A stretch of 64,000 nucleotides of DNA from Nocardioides marmorisolisilvae (GTDB lineage: Bacteria > Actinomycetota > Actinomycetes > Propionibacteriales > Nocardioidaceae), in contig NZ_RJSG01000002.1 of NCBI RefSeq assembly GCF_003725775.1, positions 2,008,361-2,072,360 on the forward strand, written 5' to 3'. The translations under genes were made by a program, and so were the position numbers. Below, in pieces: positions 48,018 through 56,314 of the stretch. A model generated the notes under the pieces. That model saw only the letters and a list, made by a program, of their open reading frames with translations, was not told where the DNA came from and did not search any database. The first letter of the stretch is position 1. Each line of letters starts with the position of its first letter.

Positions 48018-48818
48018 TCAGACCGCGAGTTCGGGGGTCTTGCTGTCGTGCTCGTGCGCGTCGTGCTCGTCGTGGTCGTCGCCGTGGCCCGCACCGGCCA
48101 TCGCGAAGTAGAGAACCGTCAGCAGGGCGAAGATGAACGCCTGCAGACCGCCGATGACCAGGTCGAACATCTTCCAGGCGATGTTCGCGATCGGCATTCC
48201 GGCGTACCACGGGATGGCAGCGATCAGCGCCAGCATGATGCCGCCGGCGAAGATGTTGCCGAAGAGTCGGAGCGCCAGGGTGACCGGCTTGACCAGCTCT
48301 TCGAGGATGTTCAGGGGCAGCAGCACCGGGTACGGCTGCACGAAGTGGCTGAAGTAGCCCTTCACGCCCTTGGTGCGGATCCCGTAGACCCAGACGCTGC
48401 CGACGGCGAAGATGCCCATCGCGTAGGTCAGGTTGGTGTCCGCGGTCGGGGCGGGCAGCAGGTGCGCGTGCTCGTTGAGCTCGCTCGGGATCAGCTCGAG
48501 CCAGTTCGCGACCAGGATGAAGAAGAACAGCGAGATGGCCAGCGGCGCGACGTACGGGTGCACCTTGCCGAGGTTGTCCTCGACCTGCTTGTTGACCTCG
48601 CCGACGACGCTCTCCCAGATGAGCTGCAGCTTGGTGGGGACGTGGTCCTCCGTCTTGCGCGTCAGCGCCCGTCGCACCAGGAAGCCGAGCAGCAGCACGA
48701 TCGCGCCGGCGATGAGCGTGCTGGTCACCGTGTCGAGGTTGACGGTGAGCCCGAACCAGTTCCGCGTCGGGTGCTCACCCGGCGTGATGTGGATCTCGAG
48801 GGGCACGAGTGCGGTCAC
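48018..48818 (-). CDS. atpB: F1Fo ATP synthase a subunit
   Basis: 266 residues from GTG 48818, which overlaps the stop of the atpI-like gene (GTGA). Membrane protein with the proton-channel Arg in PVTLALRLFGNIFAG. It ends in an unusual His/Asp-rich cytoplasmic tail (GDDHDEHDAHEHDSK) that could bind metal or be a neutral extension. Confidence 0.95.
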   Translation of the reverse strand: MTALVPLEIHITPGEHPTRNWFGLTVNLDTVTSTLIAGAIVLLLGFLVRRALTRKTEDHVPTKLQLIWESVVGEVNKQVEDNLGKVHPYVAPLAISLFFFILVANWLELIPSELNEHAHLLPAPTADTNLTYAMGIFAVGSVWVYGIRTKGVKGYFSHFVQPYPVLLPLNILEELVKPVTLALRLFGNIFAGGIMLALIAAIPWYAGMPIANIAWKMFDLVIGGLQAFIFALLTVLYFAMAGAGHGDDHDEHDAHEHDSKTPELAV

Positions 48819-49261
48819 TGGTTCTTCAGCTCCTTCAGAAGCGGGATCGCGGTCATCACCAGGGAGATCAGCCGGAAGATCGCGAGTCCGAGCAACAGCC
48901 CGATACCAGCCGGCCAGAAGGCTACTGCGATGCCGATCGCCACGATCGCGAGGACCGTCAGGCGGACGATCGTCGCCCGGGTCATCTGTCCGCGGGTCGG
49001 CTCGGCTCCGGAGGTGATGATCCGGAGCAGCCAGTACTCGGTGTGGATGAGGTTGACCAGGCCGAGGAGGACGCCGCCGGCGATGCAGCCCGCGAGGGTC
49101 CAGTTGCCGTACTGGCCGAACCAGAGTCCGAAGAGCGCGAGGGCTCCGGCGACCCACAGGGTCTTGCGCTGGTCGCGCAGCACGCGACCGAGCGTCGCGC
49201 GCTCAGGGACGTCGGCGGCCGGGGTTGCGGGGGTGGTCGACAGCTCGTCGGTCATCATCAC
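48815..49261 (-). CDS. atpI: AtpI-like membrane protein of the ATP synthase operon
   Basis: 148 residues, four hydrophobic segments (TLWVAGALALFGLWFG, WTLAGCIAGGVLLGLVNL, IVRLTVLAIVAIGIAVAFWP, GIGLLLGLAIFRLISLV). By position and size it matches the actinobacterial AtpI/i-subunit family, thought to aid c-ring assembly or Mg2+ handling. Coupled to atpB. Confidence 0.8.
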   Translation of the reverse strand: MMMTDELSTTPATPAADVPERATLGRVLRDQRKTLWVAGALALFGLWFGQYGNWTLAGCIAGGVLLGLVNLIHTEYWLLRIITSGAEPTRGQMTRATIVRLTVLAIVAIGIAVAFWPAGIGLLLGLAIFRLISLVMTAIPLLKELKNQ

Positions 49262-49279
49262 TCGCCTCCTCCGGTGCGC

Positions 49280-49531
49280 TCAGCCGCGGAGGGCGCTGCG
49301 CACGCGCAGCGCGAAAGCCGTGCAGCCGAGGACGATGCCGAGTGCGATCCCGACCAGGACACCGACGGGCGCGGAGTCGAACGCGTCGTCCGCGAGCAGG
49401 CCGAGGACCAGGCCCGCGACGACGGCACCGAGGAGAACACCCCCGAGACCGATGAGGTCGCGGCCGCGCAGGCCGTTCGCACTCGCGTCATCGGGCATCC
49501 AGTCCGGTCCGTTCCAGGGGTCTTCGGCCAC
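49280..49531 (-). CDS. AtpZ-like two-helix membrane protein
   Basis: 83 residues if started at GTG 49531 (VAEDPWNGPDW); ATG 49498 is also possible and no ribosome site decides. Two hydrophobic helices (RDLIGLGGVLLGAVVAGLVLG and APVGVLVGIALGIVLGCTAFAL) fit the AtpZ/AtpI family that heads ATP synthase operons. The 243-bp gap upstream (49532-49774) holds no gene and must carry the operon promoter, though I cannot place it. Confidence 0.65.
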   Translation of the reverse strand: MAEDPWNGPDWMPDDASANGLRGRDLIGLGGVLLGAVVAGLVLGLLADDAFDSAPVGVLVGIALGIVLGCTAFALRVRSALRG

Positions 49532-49774
49532 ATGTTCGTGGAGGGGGCGCCAACCGGCGCGCAACCGGCGGGGAGCCAGGCCTCAGCAGGCGGCAACTCT
49601 CGGAAACTATCACAGCCGCCGGAAGGCCCCACGGGCGCGAAATTCGACCCGGGAACGGGGATTCGCGAGGTGGTCGTCATGGCGGCCTTCTTGGTCGTCG
49701 TGGCGGCGGTTGGTGAGTGCTTGTGAAAACTAGCACGAGCGGTTACCCGACAGGAAATTGGGGTCCCCGTTGGG

Positions 49775-50944
49775 TCAGACGAGGCGCTCGGGAGCCTTCT
49801 CCCCGGCCTTCTCCCCGGCCTTCTCCCCGGCCCGCTCGACGGGGCCGGACAGCTGCGGGACGACGAAGGTCAGCAGCAACGTCAGCGCACCGGCGAGGCC
49901 GACCGCGATCACGCTGACCGGACCGGTGTAGAGGCTGATCACCACTGCCCCGACACCGATCAGGCCCGACCACATCCACATGATCAGGACGGCCCGGCGC
50001 TGGCTGTGCCCGAACTCGAGCAGCCGGTGGTGCAGGTGCTCCTTGTCGGGCTGGTAGAACATCTGGCCGCGCCGGGTGCGGCGGACCACGGCGAGCAGCA
50101 GGTCCACGAACGGCACCACCAGGATCGAGACCGGCAGCAGGATCGGCAGCAGGATCGCCAGGGTCGTGGTGATCCCCCCGGTCAGCTGGACCCCGGCGAA
50201 CTGCCCGGTCAGCGTGAGCGCGGAACCGGAGAGCAGCAGGCCGAGCAGCATCGAGCCGGAGTCCCCCATGAAGATCCGGGCCGGGTAGAAGTTGTGCGGC
50301 AGGAAGCCGACGCACGCCCCGGCCACACACGCGCAGAGGAGGGCGCCGGTGATCGCGAGCGTCAGGTTGTTCACGTCGGCGAGCCGGTAGGAGAAGACGA
50401 AGAACGCGATGGCGCCGATGCAGACCATCCCGCCGGCCAGCCCGTCCAGTCCGTCGACGAAGTTGATGGCGTTGACGGTCCCGACGATCAGCACGATCGA
50501 GATGAGCATCGCCTGGGTCGGGTCCAGGGTGAGCTGGCCGGTCTGGCCGGGCACCCGGATCGAGTAAAGCTGCACCCCGTTGAGCACCAGGTAGCCGGCC
50601 GCGACGACCTGACCGCCGAGCTTGGTCAGCGCGTCCAGCTCGAGGATGTCGTCGACCACCCCGACCGCGCAGATGATGGTGCCGCCGATCAGCACCACCC
50701 GGGCATCGGTGAACACCTGCGGCTGCGACAGCGAGAGGAACGGCAGGTGGTGGGCCACCAGCAGGCCGGCCCAGAGCCCGCCGAGCATCGCCACCCCGCC
50801 GAAGTACGGGATCGGCACCGCGTGCACGTCCCGGTCCCGGACCTGGGCGACCGCGTTGACCCGCATCGCGAGCTCGCGGGCGAACACGCAGAGCAGGTAG
50901 CTGACCACCGCCGCCGTCAGGAAGACGAGGAGGTACTCACGCAC
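49775..50944 (-). CDS. WecA/MraY-family phospho-N-acetylhexosamine transferase
   Basis: 389 residues from GTG 50944 with GGGAG six bases before it. Polytopic (about 11 helices) with family motifs VGVVDDILELDALTKLGGQ, NAINFVDGLDGLAGG, FMGDSGSMLLG and HLHHRLLEFGHSQRR. It moves a sugar-1-phosphate from a UDP-sugar to decaprenyl phosphate; in actinobacteria the copy at this locus (WecA/Rfe) starts arabinogalactan-linker or other wall-glycan synthesis. It overlaps tsaC by 8 bases. The C-terminus has a GEKA tandem repeat. Confidence 0.9.
   Translation of the reverse strand: MREYLLVFLTAAVVSYLLCVFARELAMRVNAVAQVRDRDVHAVPIPYFGGVAMLGGLWAGLLVAHHLPFLSLSQPQVFTDARVVLIGGTIICAVGVVDDILELDALTKLGGQVVAAGYLVLNGVQLYSIRVPGQTGQLTLDPTQAMLISIVLIVGTVNAINFVDGLDGLAGGMVCIGAIAFFVFSYRLADVNNLTLAITGALLCACVAGACVGFLPHNFYPARIFMGDSGSMLLGLLLSGSALTLTGQFAGVQLTGGITTTLAILLPILLPVSILVVPFVDLLLAVVRRTRRGQMFYQPDKEHLHHRLLEFGHSQRRAVLIMWMWSGLIGVGAVVISLYTGPVSVIAVGLAGALTLLLTFVVPQLSGPVERAGEKAGEKAGEKAPERLV
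49795..49830 (-). repeat. three 12-bp tandem repeats in the WecA-like C-terminus
   Basis: Three exact copies of CCTTCTCCCCGG (49795-49806, 49807-49818, 49819-49830) encode the AGEKAGEKAGEKA tail. Copy number may vary by slippage. Confidence 0.85.
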
Positions 50945-51635
50945 CTGAGCTCCCTGCGTCCTCCGGCTCGTCAGGGCCGGCGACGGCGACCTCGGCCTCC
51001 GCGAGCGCGTCCCGCAGCTCATCGACGCCGATCGCGCCGATCCGCAGGATCCGCGGCTGGGCGCCGGTGCAGTCCACGATCGTCGAGGGCCGGTCGTCGG
51101 CGGTCGGCCCGCCGTCGAGGATCACGGTGACGGCGTCGGCGAGCATCTCGGCGGCCTGGTCGGCATCGGTGGCCGCCGGTCGCCCGGTCAGGTTCGCCGA
51201 GGACACCGCCAGCGGGCCGGTGCGGGCGAGCAGCTCCAGCGCCGTCTTGTCGGCCGGCATCCGGACCGCGACCGTTCCCCGCGTCTCCCCCAGGTCCCAC
51301 TGCAGCGAGGTCTGCTGGCGCACCACGACCGTGAGCGGCCCCGGCCAGTACTTGTCGACCAGCACCCGGGCCCAGCTCGGCAGGTCCCGGGCGAGCGCGT
51401 CCAGGGTGGCCGGCGAACCGACCAGCACCGGCGGCGGCATCTCCCGGCCGCGGCCCTTGGCGTCGAGCAGCCGGCTCACGGCGGCCGGGTCGAAGGCGTC
51501 GGCACCCAGGCCGTACACGGTGTCGGTCGGCAGCACGACCAGCTCACCCGCGCGGATCGCGGTGGTCGCGGCCGTCAGACCGGCCTCGAGCATGGCCTCG
51601 TCGGAGACGTGGTAGCGGGTGGACACGTGCGTCAT
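50937..51635 (-). CDS. tsaC: L-threonylcarbamoyladenylate synthase
   Basis: 232 residues, YrdC/Sua5 fold: VLPTDTVYGLGADAFDP near residue 35, KGRGREMPPPVLVGS, WPGPLTVVV, VRMPAD and SSANLTGRPAATD. It makes the threonylcarbamoyl-AMP used for t6A37 of tRNAs. ATG 51635 overlaps the prmC stop (ATGA). The C-terminal Sua5 domain is absent, so this is the short TsaC type. Confidence 0.94.
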   Translation of the reverse strand: MTHVSTRYHVSDEAMLEAGLTAATTAIRAGELVVLPTDTVYGLGADAFDPAAVSRLLDAKGRGREMPPPVLVGSPATLDALARDLPSWARVLVDKYWPGPLTVVVRQQTSLQWDLGETRGTVAVRMPADKTALELLARTGPLAVSSANLTGRPAATDADQAAEMLADAVTVILDGGPTADDRPSTIVDCTGAQPRILRIGAIGVDELRDALAEAEVAVAGPDEPEDAGSSGA

Positions 51636-52498
51636 CCTGACAGAGTCCGCGCCAGCCGCGCGGTCAGGTAGCGCGGACGACCTGCCAGGTCCCGGTGATC
51701 TCGTACGTCGGCCCAGCGGCCGCTCGCCGAGAAAACTGCTGGGGCCGTCTCGCCCTGGAGGTCGGCGTGCTCGGCGCCCACCACCCCTCCGGGACGCAGC
51801 AACCGGGCCGCGACCCGCTCGAGCACCCGCATCGCCTCCAGCCCGTCCTCACCCGAGAACAGCGCGAGCGCCGGGTCGTGGGTCCGGGCCTCCTCGTCGA
51901 CCCCCTCGAACTCGGTGAGCGGGATGTACGGCGGGTTGCAGACCACCACGTCGACGGTGCCGTCGAGGTCGGTGAAGGCGTCGGCCATGTCGCCCTCGCG
52001 AAGCTCCACCCCGGTGCCGGCGAGGTTGCGCTCGGCCCACGCGACGGCACCCGGATCGAGCTCGACCGCATGCACCCGGGCGCCCGGGACCTCGGTCGCC
52101 ACGCTGAGCGCGATCGCGCCGGAGCCGGTGCACAGGTCCACGACCACGGGCGTCCGGTCGGTCAGGGCCTGCGCCTGCTCGACCGCCCAGCCGGCGAGCA
52201 GCTCGGTCTCCGGGCGCGGCGTGAAGACCCCCGGGCCGACCACGATGTCGGCGTACCGGAACCCGGCCGAGCCGAGGATGTGCTGCAGCGGCTCCCGGCC
52301 GGCGCGACGCTCGACGAGTGCGGCGTACGCGGCCGAGGCATCCGCGGCGACGTCCCCGACCAGAGGCAGACCGCCCCGCCCGATGCCGAGCACGTGCGCC
52401 AGCAGCAGCTCGGCGTCGTTGAGCGGGCTGGGGACGCCGGCGGCCGTCAGGCGCGTCGTCGCGTCCGCGATCAGGTCACCAGGTTTCGACAAGCTCAA
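51632..52498 (-). CDS. prmC: release factor glutamine methyltransferase
   Basis: 288 residues: N-terminal helical RF-binding domain, then SAM-dependent methyltransferase with VDLCTGSGAIALS and the hallmark NPPYIPLTE (about residue 190). It methylates the Gln of the GGQ motif in release factors; prfA lies immediately upstream. Its first codons (MSLSKPGD) come from the dispersed short repeat at 52482-52505. Confidence 0.94.
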   Translation of the reverse strand: MSLSKPGDLIADATTRLTAAGVPSPLNDAELLLAHVLGIGRGGLPLVGDVAADASAAYAALVERRAGREPLQHILGSAGFRYADIVVGPGVFTPRPETELLAGWAVEQAQALTDRTPVVVDLCTGSGAIALSVATEVPGARVHAVELDPGAVAWAERNLAGTGVELREGDMADAFTDLDGTVDVVVCNPPYIPLTEFEGVDEEARTHDPALALFSGEDGLEAMRVLERVAARLLRPGGVVGAEHADLQGETAPAVFSASGRWADVRDHRDLAGRPRYLTARLARTLSG

Positions 52499-52505
52499 CG
52501 AACCA
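52482..52505 (-). repeat. dispersed short repeat at the prmC start
   Basis: GGTTTCGACAAGCTCAACGA on the plus strand, the third copy of the element at 11918 and 14303. It overlaps the prmC start and supplies its first codons. Confidence 0.7.
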
Positions 52506-52512
52506 GCTCTCG

Positions 52513-53586
52513 TCAGTCGCCGATGGCGGCGAGCCGCTCGGCCATGTCGGCCTGGACGCAGGACTCGATCACCGGCTCCAGCGCTCCGTCGAGCACCTGG
52601 TCCAGGTTGTAGGCCTTGTAGCCGGTCCGGTGGTCGGAGATCCGGTTCTCCGGGTAGTTGTAGGTGCGGATCCGCTCGGAGCGGTCCACCGTGCGGACCT
52701 GCGAGCGGCGGGCGCTGGATGCTTCAGCATCCGCGGCCTCCTCCGCCGCGGCGAGCAGGCGCGCGCGCAGGATGCGCATCGCCGACTCCTTGTTCTGCAG
52801 TTGCGACTTCTCGTTCTGGCAGCTGACCACGATCCCGGTCGGCAGGTGCGTGATCCGCACGGCCGAGTCCGTGGTGTTGACGCTCTGCCCGCCGGGCCCC
52901 GAGGACCGGAAGACGTCGATGCGCAGGTCGTTCTCGTTGATGGTCACGTCGACCTGCTCGGCCTCCGGCATCACCAGGACGCCCGCGGCCGAGGTGTGCA
53001 CCCGCCCCTGCGACTCCGTCACCGGCACGCGCTGGACGCGGTGGACGCCGCCCTCGAACTTCAGCAGCGCGTACGGCGCCTCGCCCGGCGCCGGCGTGCC
53101 CTTGGCCTTCACCGCGACCGTGACCGACTTGTAGCCGCCCAGGTCGGACTCGTTCGCATCCAGGACCTCGGTGCTCCAGCCGCGCTGCTCGGCGTACCGG
53201 GTGTACATCCGCAGCAGGTCGCCGGCGAACAGGGCCGACTCCTCACCGCCCTCGCCGGACTTCACCTCGAGCAGCGCGTCCTTGCTGTCGCTCGGGTCGC
53301 GCGGGACCAGCAGCTGACGCAGGCGCTCGGTGACGACCACCCGGCGGGCGTCCATCTGCGAGGCCTCCTCGAGGAACGCCTCGTCCTCACCCGCGAGCTC
53401 GCGGGCAGCCTCGGCGTCGTCCCCGAGCTGCTGCCACTCCCGGTAGGTCCGGACGATGGCCGAGAGCTCGGCGTACCGCTGGTTCAGCTTCCGGGCGCGC
53501 GACTGGTCGGAGTGCACCGCGGGGTCTGCGAGCTGCTGCTCGAGCTCCGCGTGCTCCGCGATCAGCGATTCGACTGCTTCGAACAC
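52513..53586 (-). CDS. prfA: peptide chain release factor 1
   Basis: 357 residues. GGQ motif in [16 protein letters not shown] (about residue 230) and the RF1-type PxT anticodon-like tripeptide ([13 protein letters not shown]), so it reads UAG and UAA. Its modifying enzyme PrmC follows 14 bp downstream. Confidence 0.96.
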   Translation of the reverse strand: MFEAVESLIAEHAELEQQLADPAVHSDQSRARKLNQRYAELSAIVRTYREWQQLGDDAEAARELAGEDEAFLEEASQMDARRVVVTERLRQLLVPRDPSDSKDALLEVKSGEGGEESALFAGDLLRMYTRYAEQRGWSTEVLDANESDLGGYKSVTVAVKAKGTPAPGEAPYALLKFEGGVHRVQRVPVTESQGRVHTSAAGVLVMPEAEQVDVTINENDLRIDVFRSSGPGGQSVNTTDSAVRITHLPTGIVVSCQNEKSQLQNKESAMRILRARLLAAAEEAADAEASSARRSQVRTVDRSERIRTYNYPENRISDHRTGYKAYNLDQVLDGALEPVIESCVQADMAERLAAIGD

Positions 53587-53620
53587 GTGCGATTCCTTCT
53601 TCCGGCCCGGAGATACGAGA

Positions 53621-53657
53621 AACGCCGGTTTCGCACCTCTGGTGCGAAACCGGCGTT
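53621..53657 (-). terminator. 17-bp perfect hairpin after rpmE
   Basis: Arms 53621-53637 and 53641-53657 (AACGCCGGTTTCGCACC) pair perfectly around a TCT loop, 8 bp past the rpmE stop and 34 bp before prfA. It is probably an rpmE terminator or attenuator for prfA. Confidence 0.75.
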
Positions 53658-53665
53658 CCGGAAAG

Positions 53666-53884
53666 CTACTTCTTGTCGGCCTTCTTGGCGTAGCGGGCCT
53701 CGAAGCGGGCCACGCGGCCGCCGGTGTCGAGGATCTTCTGCTTGCCGGTGTAGAACGGGTGGCAGTTCGAGCACACGTCCGCGTGCAGCGAGCCGCTCTC
53801 GGCGGTGCTGCGGGTCGTGAAGCGGTTGCCGCAGGTACAGGTCACCTCGGTGACCACGTACGCCGGGTGGATGTCCTTCTTCAT
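53666..53884 (-). CDS. rpmE: 50S ribosomal protein bL31 (zinc-binding form)
   Basis: 72 residues: [19 protein letters not shown] and [16 protein letters not shown] give the four Cys of the Zn-ribbon (C+) paralogue. Such forms are normally replaced by a C- form under zinc starvation; no second copy is visible here. Confidence 0.96.
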   Translation of the reverse strand: MKKDIHPAYVVTEVTCTCGNRFTTRSTAESGSLHADVCSNCHPFYTGKQKILDTGGRVARFEARYAKKADKK

Positions 53885-53916
53885 GGTTCCTCTTTCGGTT
53901 TAACGGCCGCTGGGTC

Positions 53917-53931
53917 GTTCGCGGCGCGAAC
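53917..53931 (-). terminator. short hairpin between receiver gene and rpmE
   Basis: GTTCGC/GCGAAC 6-bp stem with a GGC loop in the 108-bp gap 53885-53992, which otherwise must hold the rpmE promoter. Weak. Confidence 0.3.
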
Positions 53932-53992
53932 GTGAACCAGAGCCAGCGATAGATTCTGCCACCTGAGAACGCCCCAGGCGAATCGGCTATTC

Positions 53993-54364
53993 CTATGCCT
54001 CTTCACCCAACACAGCGGCGACGCGCAGCGCCAGCTCACGCGGGCTGAACGGCTTCACCACGTAGTCGTCGGCGCCGGCCTCGAAGCCCTGCTCGATGTC
54101 GGACTCCTGGGCGCGCGCGGTCAGCATGATGATCGGGACGCCGGTCATGGCCGGTTCCGCCCGCAGCGAGCGCGCCGCCTCCAGGCCGCTCATCCCCGGC
54201 ATCATCACGTCGAGGATGACCAGGTCCGGCTTGTCGGCGAGGCACGCCTCGACCGCGGCCGCCCCGTCGGCGACCGGGAGCACTTCGTGCCCGGCGTGAC
54301 GCAGCTTGAAGACCACCAGCTCCCTGATGTCTGCGTCGTCGTCGGCGATCACGATGCGCGCCAT
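53993..54364 (-). CDS. single-domain response regulator
   Basis: 123 residues, a receiver domain only: acidic pocket VIADDDADIRE, phosphoacceptor Asp in PDLVILDVMMPGMSG (about residue 53), Thr in IIMLTAR, and Lys in DDYVVKPFSPREL. It has no output domain, so it acts by protein contact or as a phosphate relay. No kinase is adjacent. Confidence 0.92.
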   Translation of the reverse strand: MARIVIADDDADIRELVVFKLRHAGHEVLPVADGAAAVEACLADKPDLVILDVMMPGMSGLEAARSLRAEPAMTGVPIIMLTARAQESDIEQGFEAGADDYVVKPFSPRELALRVAAVLGEEA

Positions 54365-54467
54365 TGAGACCCCCTCGAATTCATGCCCGAACCCTTCCCC
54401 CAGCCGATCAGCATCCAGCGACGACTGGCGTTCAGCATAACGAGATCAGAGCACGCGTCCGGAACTT

Positions 54468-56192
54468 CTAGGAATTCTCGCCGTTGCCGTTGCCGTTCCC
54501 GTTCGGGGTCGGCGTGGTCTTCTGGACCTGCATCAGGAACTCCAGGTTGTTCTGCGACTTCTTCAGCCGCTCCAGGAGCAGCTCCAGGGCCTGCTGGCCG
54601 TCGAGGCCGGAGAGCACCCGGCGCAGCTTCCAGACGATCGCGAGCTCCTCCTCGCTCATCAGCTGCTCCTCGCGGCGGGTGCCGGACTGGACGGCGTCGA
54701 TGGCCGGGAAGATCCGCTTGTCCGCGAAGTCCCGGCGCAGCCGCAGCTCCATGTTCCCGGTGCCCTTGAACTCCTCGAAGATCACCTCGTCCATCTTCGA
54801 GCCGCTCTCGATGAGCGCGGTGGCGAGGATGGTCAGCGAGCCGCCGTCCTCGATGTTGCGGGCGGCTCCGAAGAACTTCTTCGGCGGGTAGAGCGCGGCG
54901 GAGTCGACCCCGCCGGACAGGATCCGGCCGCTGGCGGGCGCGGCCAGGTTGTAGGCGCGACCCAGGCGGGTGATGCCGTCGAGGAGCACCACCACGTCGT
55001 GGCCGAGCTCGACCAGGCGCTTGGCCCGCTCGATGGCCAGCTCCGCGACGATGGTGTGGTCGGCGGCCGGCCGGTCGAAGGTCGAGCTGATCACCTCACC
55101 GTTGACCGAGCGCTCGAAGTCGGTGACCTCCTCGGGGCGCTCGTCGACGAGCACGACCATCAGGTGGCACTCGGGGTTGTTCGTGGTGATCGAGTTCGCG
55201 ATGGACTGCATGATCATCGTCTTGCCGGCCTTCGCCGGGGACACGATCAGGCCGCGCTGACCCTTGCCGATCGGCGCGGCGATGTCGATCACGCGGCCGA
55301 TCATGTTGGTCGAGGTGGTCTCCATCCGCAGGCGCTCGGACGGGTAGAGCGGGGTGAGCTTGCTGAACTCGATCCGGGTGCGGGCCGCCTCCGGGTCTCC
55401 GCCGTTGACGGAGTCCAGCTTCACCAGCGGGTTGAACTTCTCCTTGCGGTCGCCCTCGCGCGGCTGGCGCACCTGGCCGGTGACCGCATCACCGCGACGC
55501 AGGCCGTACTTGCGCACGGTCGAGAGCGAGACGTAGACGTCGTCCGGGCCGGGCAGGTAGCCGCTGGTGCGGACGAAGGCGTAGTTGTCGAGCACGTCCA
55601 GGATGCCCGCGCACGGCGCCAGCACGTCGTCCTCGAGGATCTGCAGGTCCGGCTCGTTGCGGTGGCTGCGGCCGCCGCCCTGGTTCTGCTGGTTGCCCTG
55701 CCCGCCGCCGCCCTGCTGCTGGGTCGCACGGTCCCGACCACGACGGCGCCGGTTGCGACGGCTGCCGCCCTCCTCGCCGTCGGCGTTCTGGTTCTGCTGA
55801 CCCTGCTGGTTCTGCTGACCCTGCTGGTTCTGTCCGCCCTGGTTCTGGCCGCCCTGGTTGTTGCGACCGCCCTGGTTCTGGTTGCGCGAGTCCGCGTCAG
55901 CCTTCGGCTCGGCCTCGCCCTGGGGCTCGGACTTCTCTGCCTGCTCGGTCTTCGGCTGGGTCTTCGGCTCGGACCTCTCGGCCTTGTCGGCCTTCTCGCG
56001 CTTGGGCGCGCCTCCACCCTGGCCACCACCTTGGCCACCACCTTGGGCGGCCTTGATCGCCGCGACCAGGTCGGCCTTCTTCATGCCGGTGGCCTTGATG
56101 CCCAGCCCGCCCGCCACCTGCTTGAGCTCAGGAAGCAGCATGCTGTTGAGCCCGCCCTTGGACTTGCCGGCGGTCTCGGTGGTTTCCGTCAT
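54468..56192 (-). CDS. rho: transcription termination factor Rho with N/Q/G-rich insert
   Basis: 574 residues, about 150 longer than E. coli Rho. N-terminal SAP-like helices (LPELKQVAGGLGIKATGMKKADLVAAI), then a disordered insert (about 47-170) rich in Gly, Gln, Asn and Lys/Glu ending in an Arg cluster (RRNRRRRGRD), then the cold-shock RNA-binding domain (AFVRTSGYLPGPDDVYVS), Walker A SPAKAGKTMIM (about 325), Q- and R-loops. Residues for ATP-driven RNA translocation look intact. Long inserts are typical of actinobacterial Rho. Confidence 0.96.
   Translation of the reverse strand: MTETTETAGKSKGGLNSMLLPELKQVAGGLGIKATGMKKADLVAAIKAAQGGGQGGGQGGGAPKREKADKAERSEPKTQPKTEQAEKSEPQGEAEPKADADSRNQNQGGRNNQGGQNQGGQNQQGQQNQQGQQNQNADGEEGGSRRNRRRRGRDRATQQQGGGGQGNQQNQGGGRSHRNEPDLQILEDDVLAPCAGILDVLDNYAFVRTSGYLPGPDDVYVSLSTVRKYGLRRGDAVTGQVRQPREGDRKEKFNPLVKLDSVNGGDPEAARTRIEFSKLTPLYPSERLRMETTSTNMIGRVIDIAAPIGKGQRGLIVSPAKAGKTMIMQSIANSITTNNPECHLMVVLVDERPEEVTDFERSVNGEVISSTFDRPAADHTIVAELAIERAKRLVELGHDVVVLLDGITRLGRAYNLAAPASGRILSGGVDSAALYPPKKFFGAARNIEDGGSLTILATALIESGSKMDEVIFEEFKGTGNMELRLRRDFADKRIFPAIDAVQSGTRREEQLMSEEELAIVWKLRRVLSGLDGQQALELLLERLKKSQNNLEFLMQVQKTTPTPNGNGNGNGENS
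55788..55832 (-). repeat. 18-bp tandem repeat in the rho insert
   Basis: Two and a half copies of an 18-bp unit (CTGGTTCTGCTGACCCTG) encode the QNQQGQ repeats. A second repeat at about 56018-56046 encodes GGGQGGGQ. Confidence 0.75.
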
Positions 56193-56226
56193 CAGGAGAG
56201 TTCCTTCGCAGAGTTGCGGTTGAGAG

Positions 56227-56240
56227 CTGCATGCATGCAG
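56227..56240. promoter_or_regulatory. 14-bp perfect palindrome in the rho leader
   Basis: CTGCATGCATGCAG lies 35-48 bp before the rho start within the 122-bp thrB-rho gap, which also holds a repeated ATCAGGAGAGTT (56191-56202 and 56258-56269). Possible regulatory site; no known family match. Confidence 0.3.
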
Positions 56241-56314
56241 ACGCGAGAGGTCCGCAGATCAGGAGAGTTGCGTCAGGGTGTTCTCACTGGACGCGCTGTC
56301 ACAGTAGCACCGCG

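Noticed and set aside
53993..54364. The lone receiver as partner of the PAS-PAS kinase at 35889
   Set aside because: They are 17 kb apart in unrelated contexts. Sequence alone does not link them.
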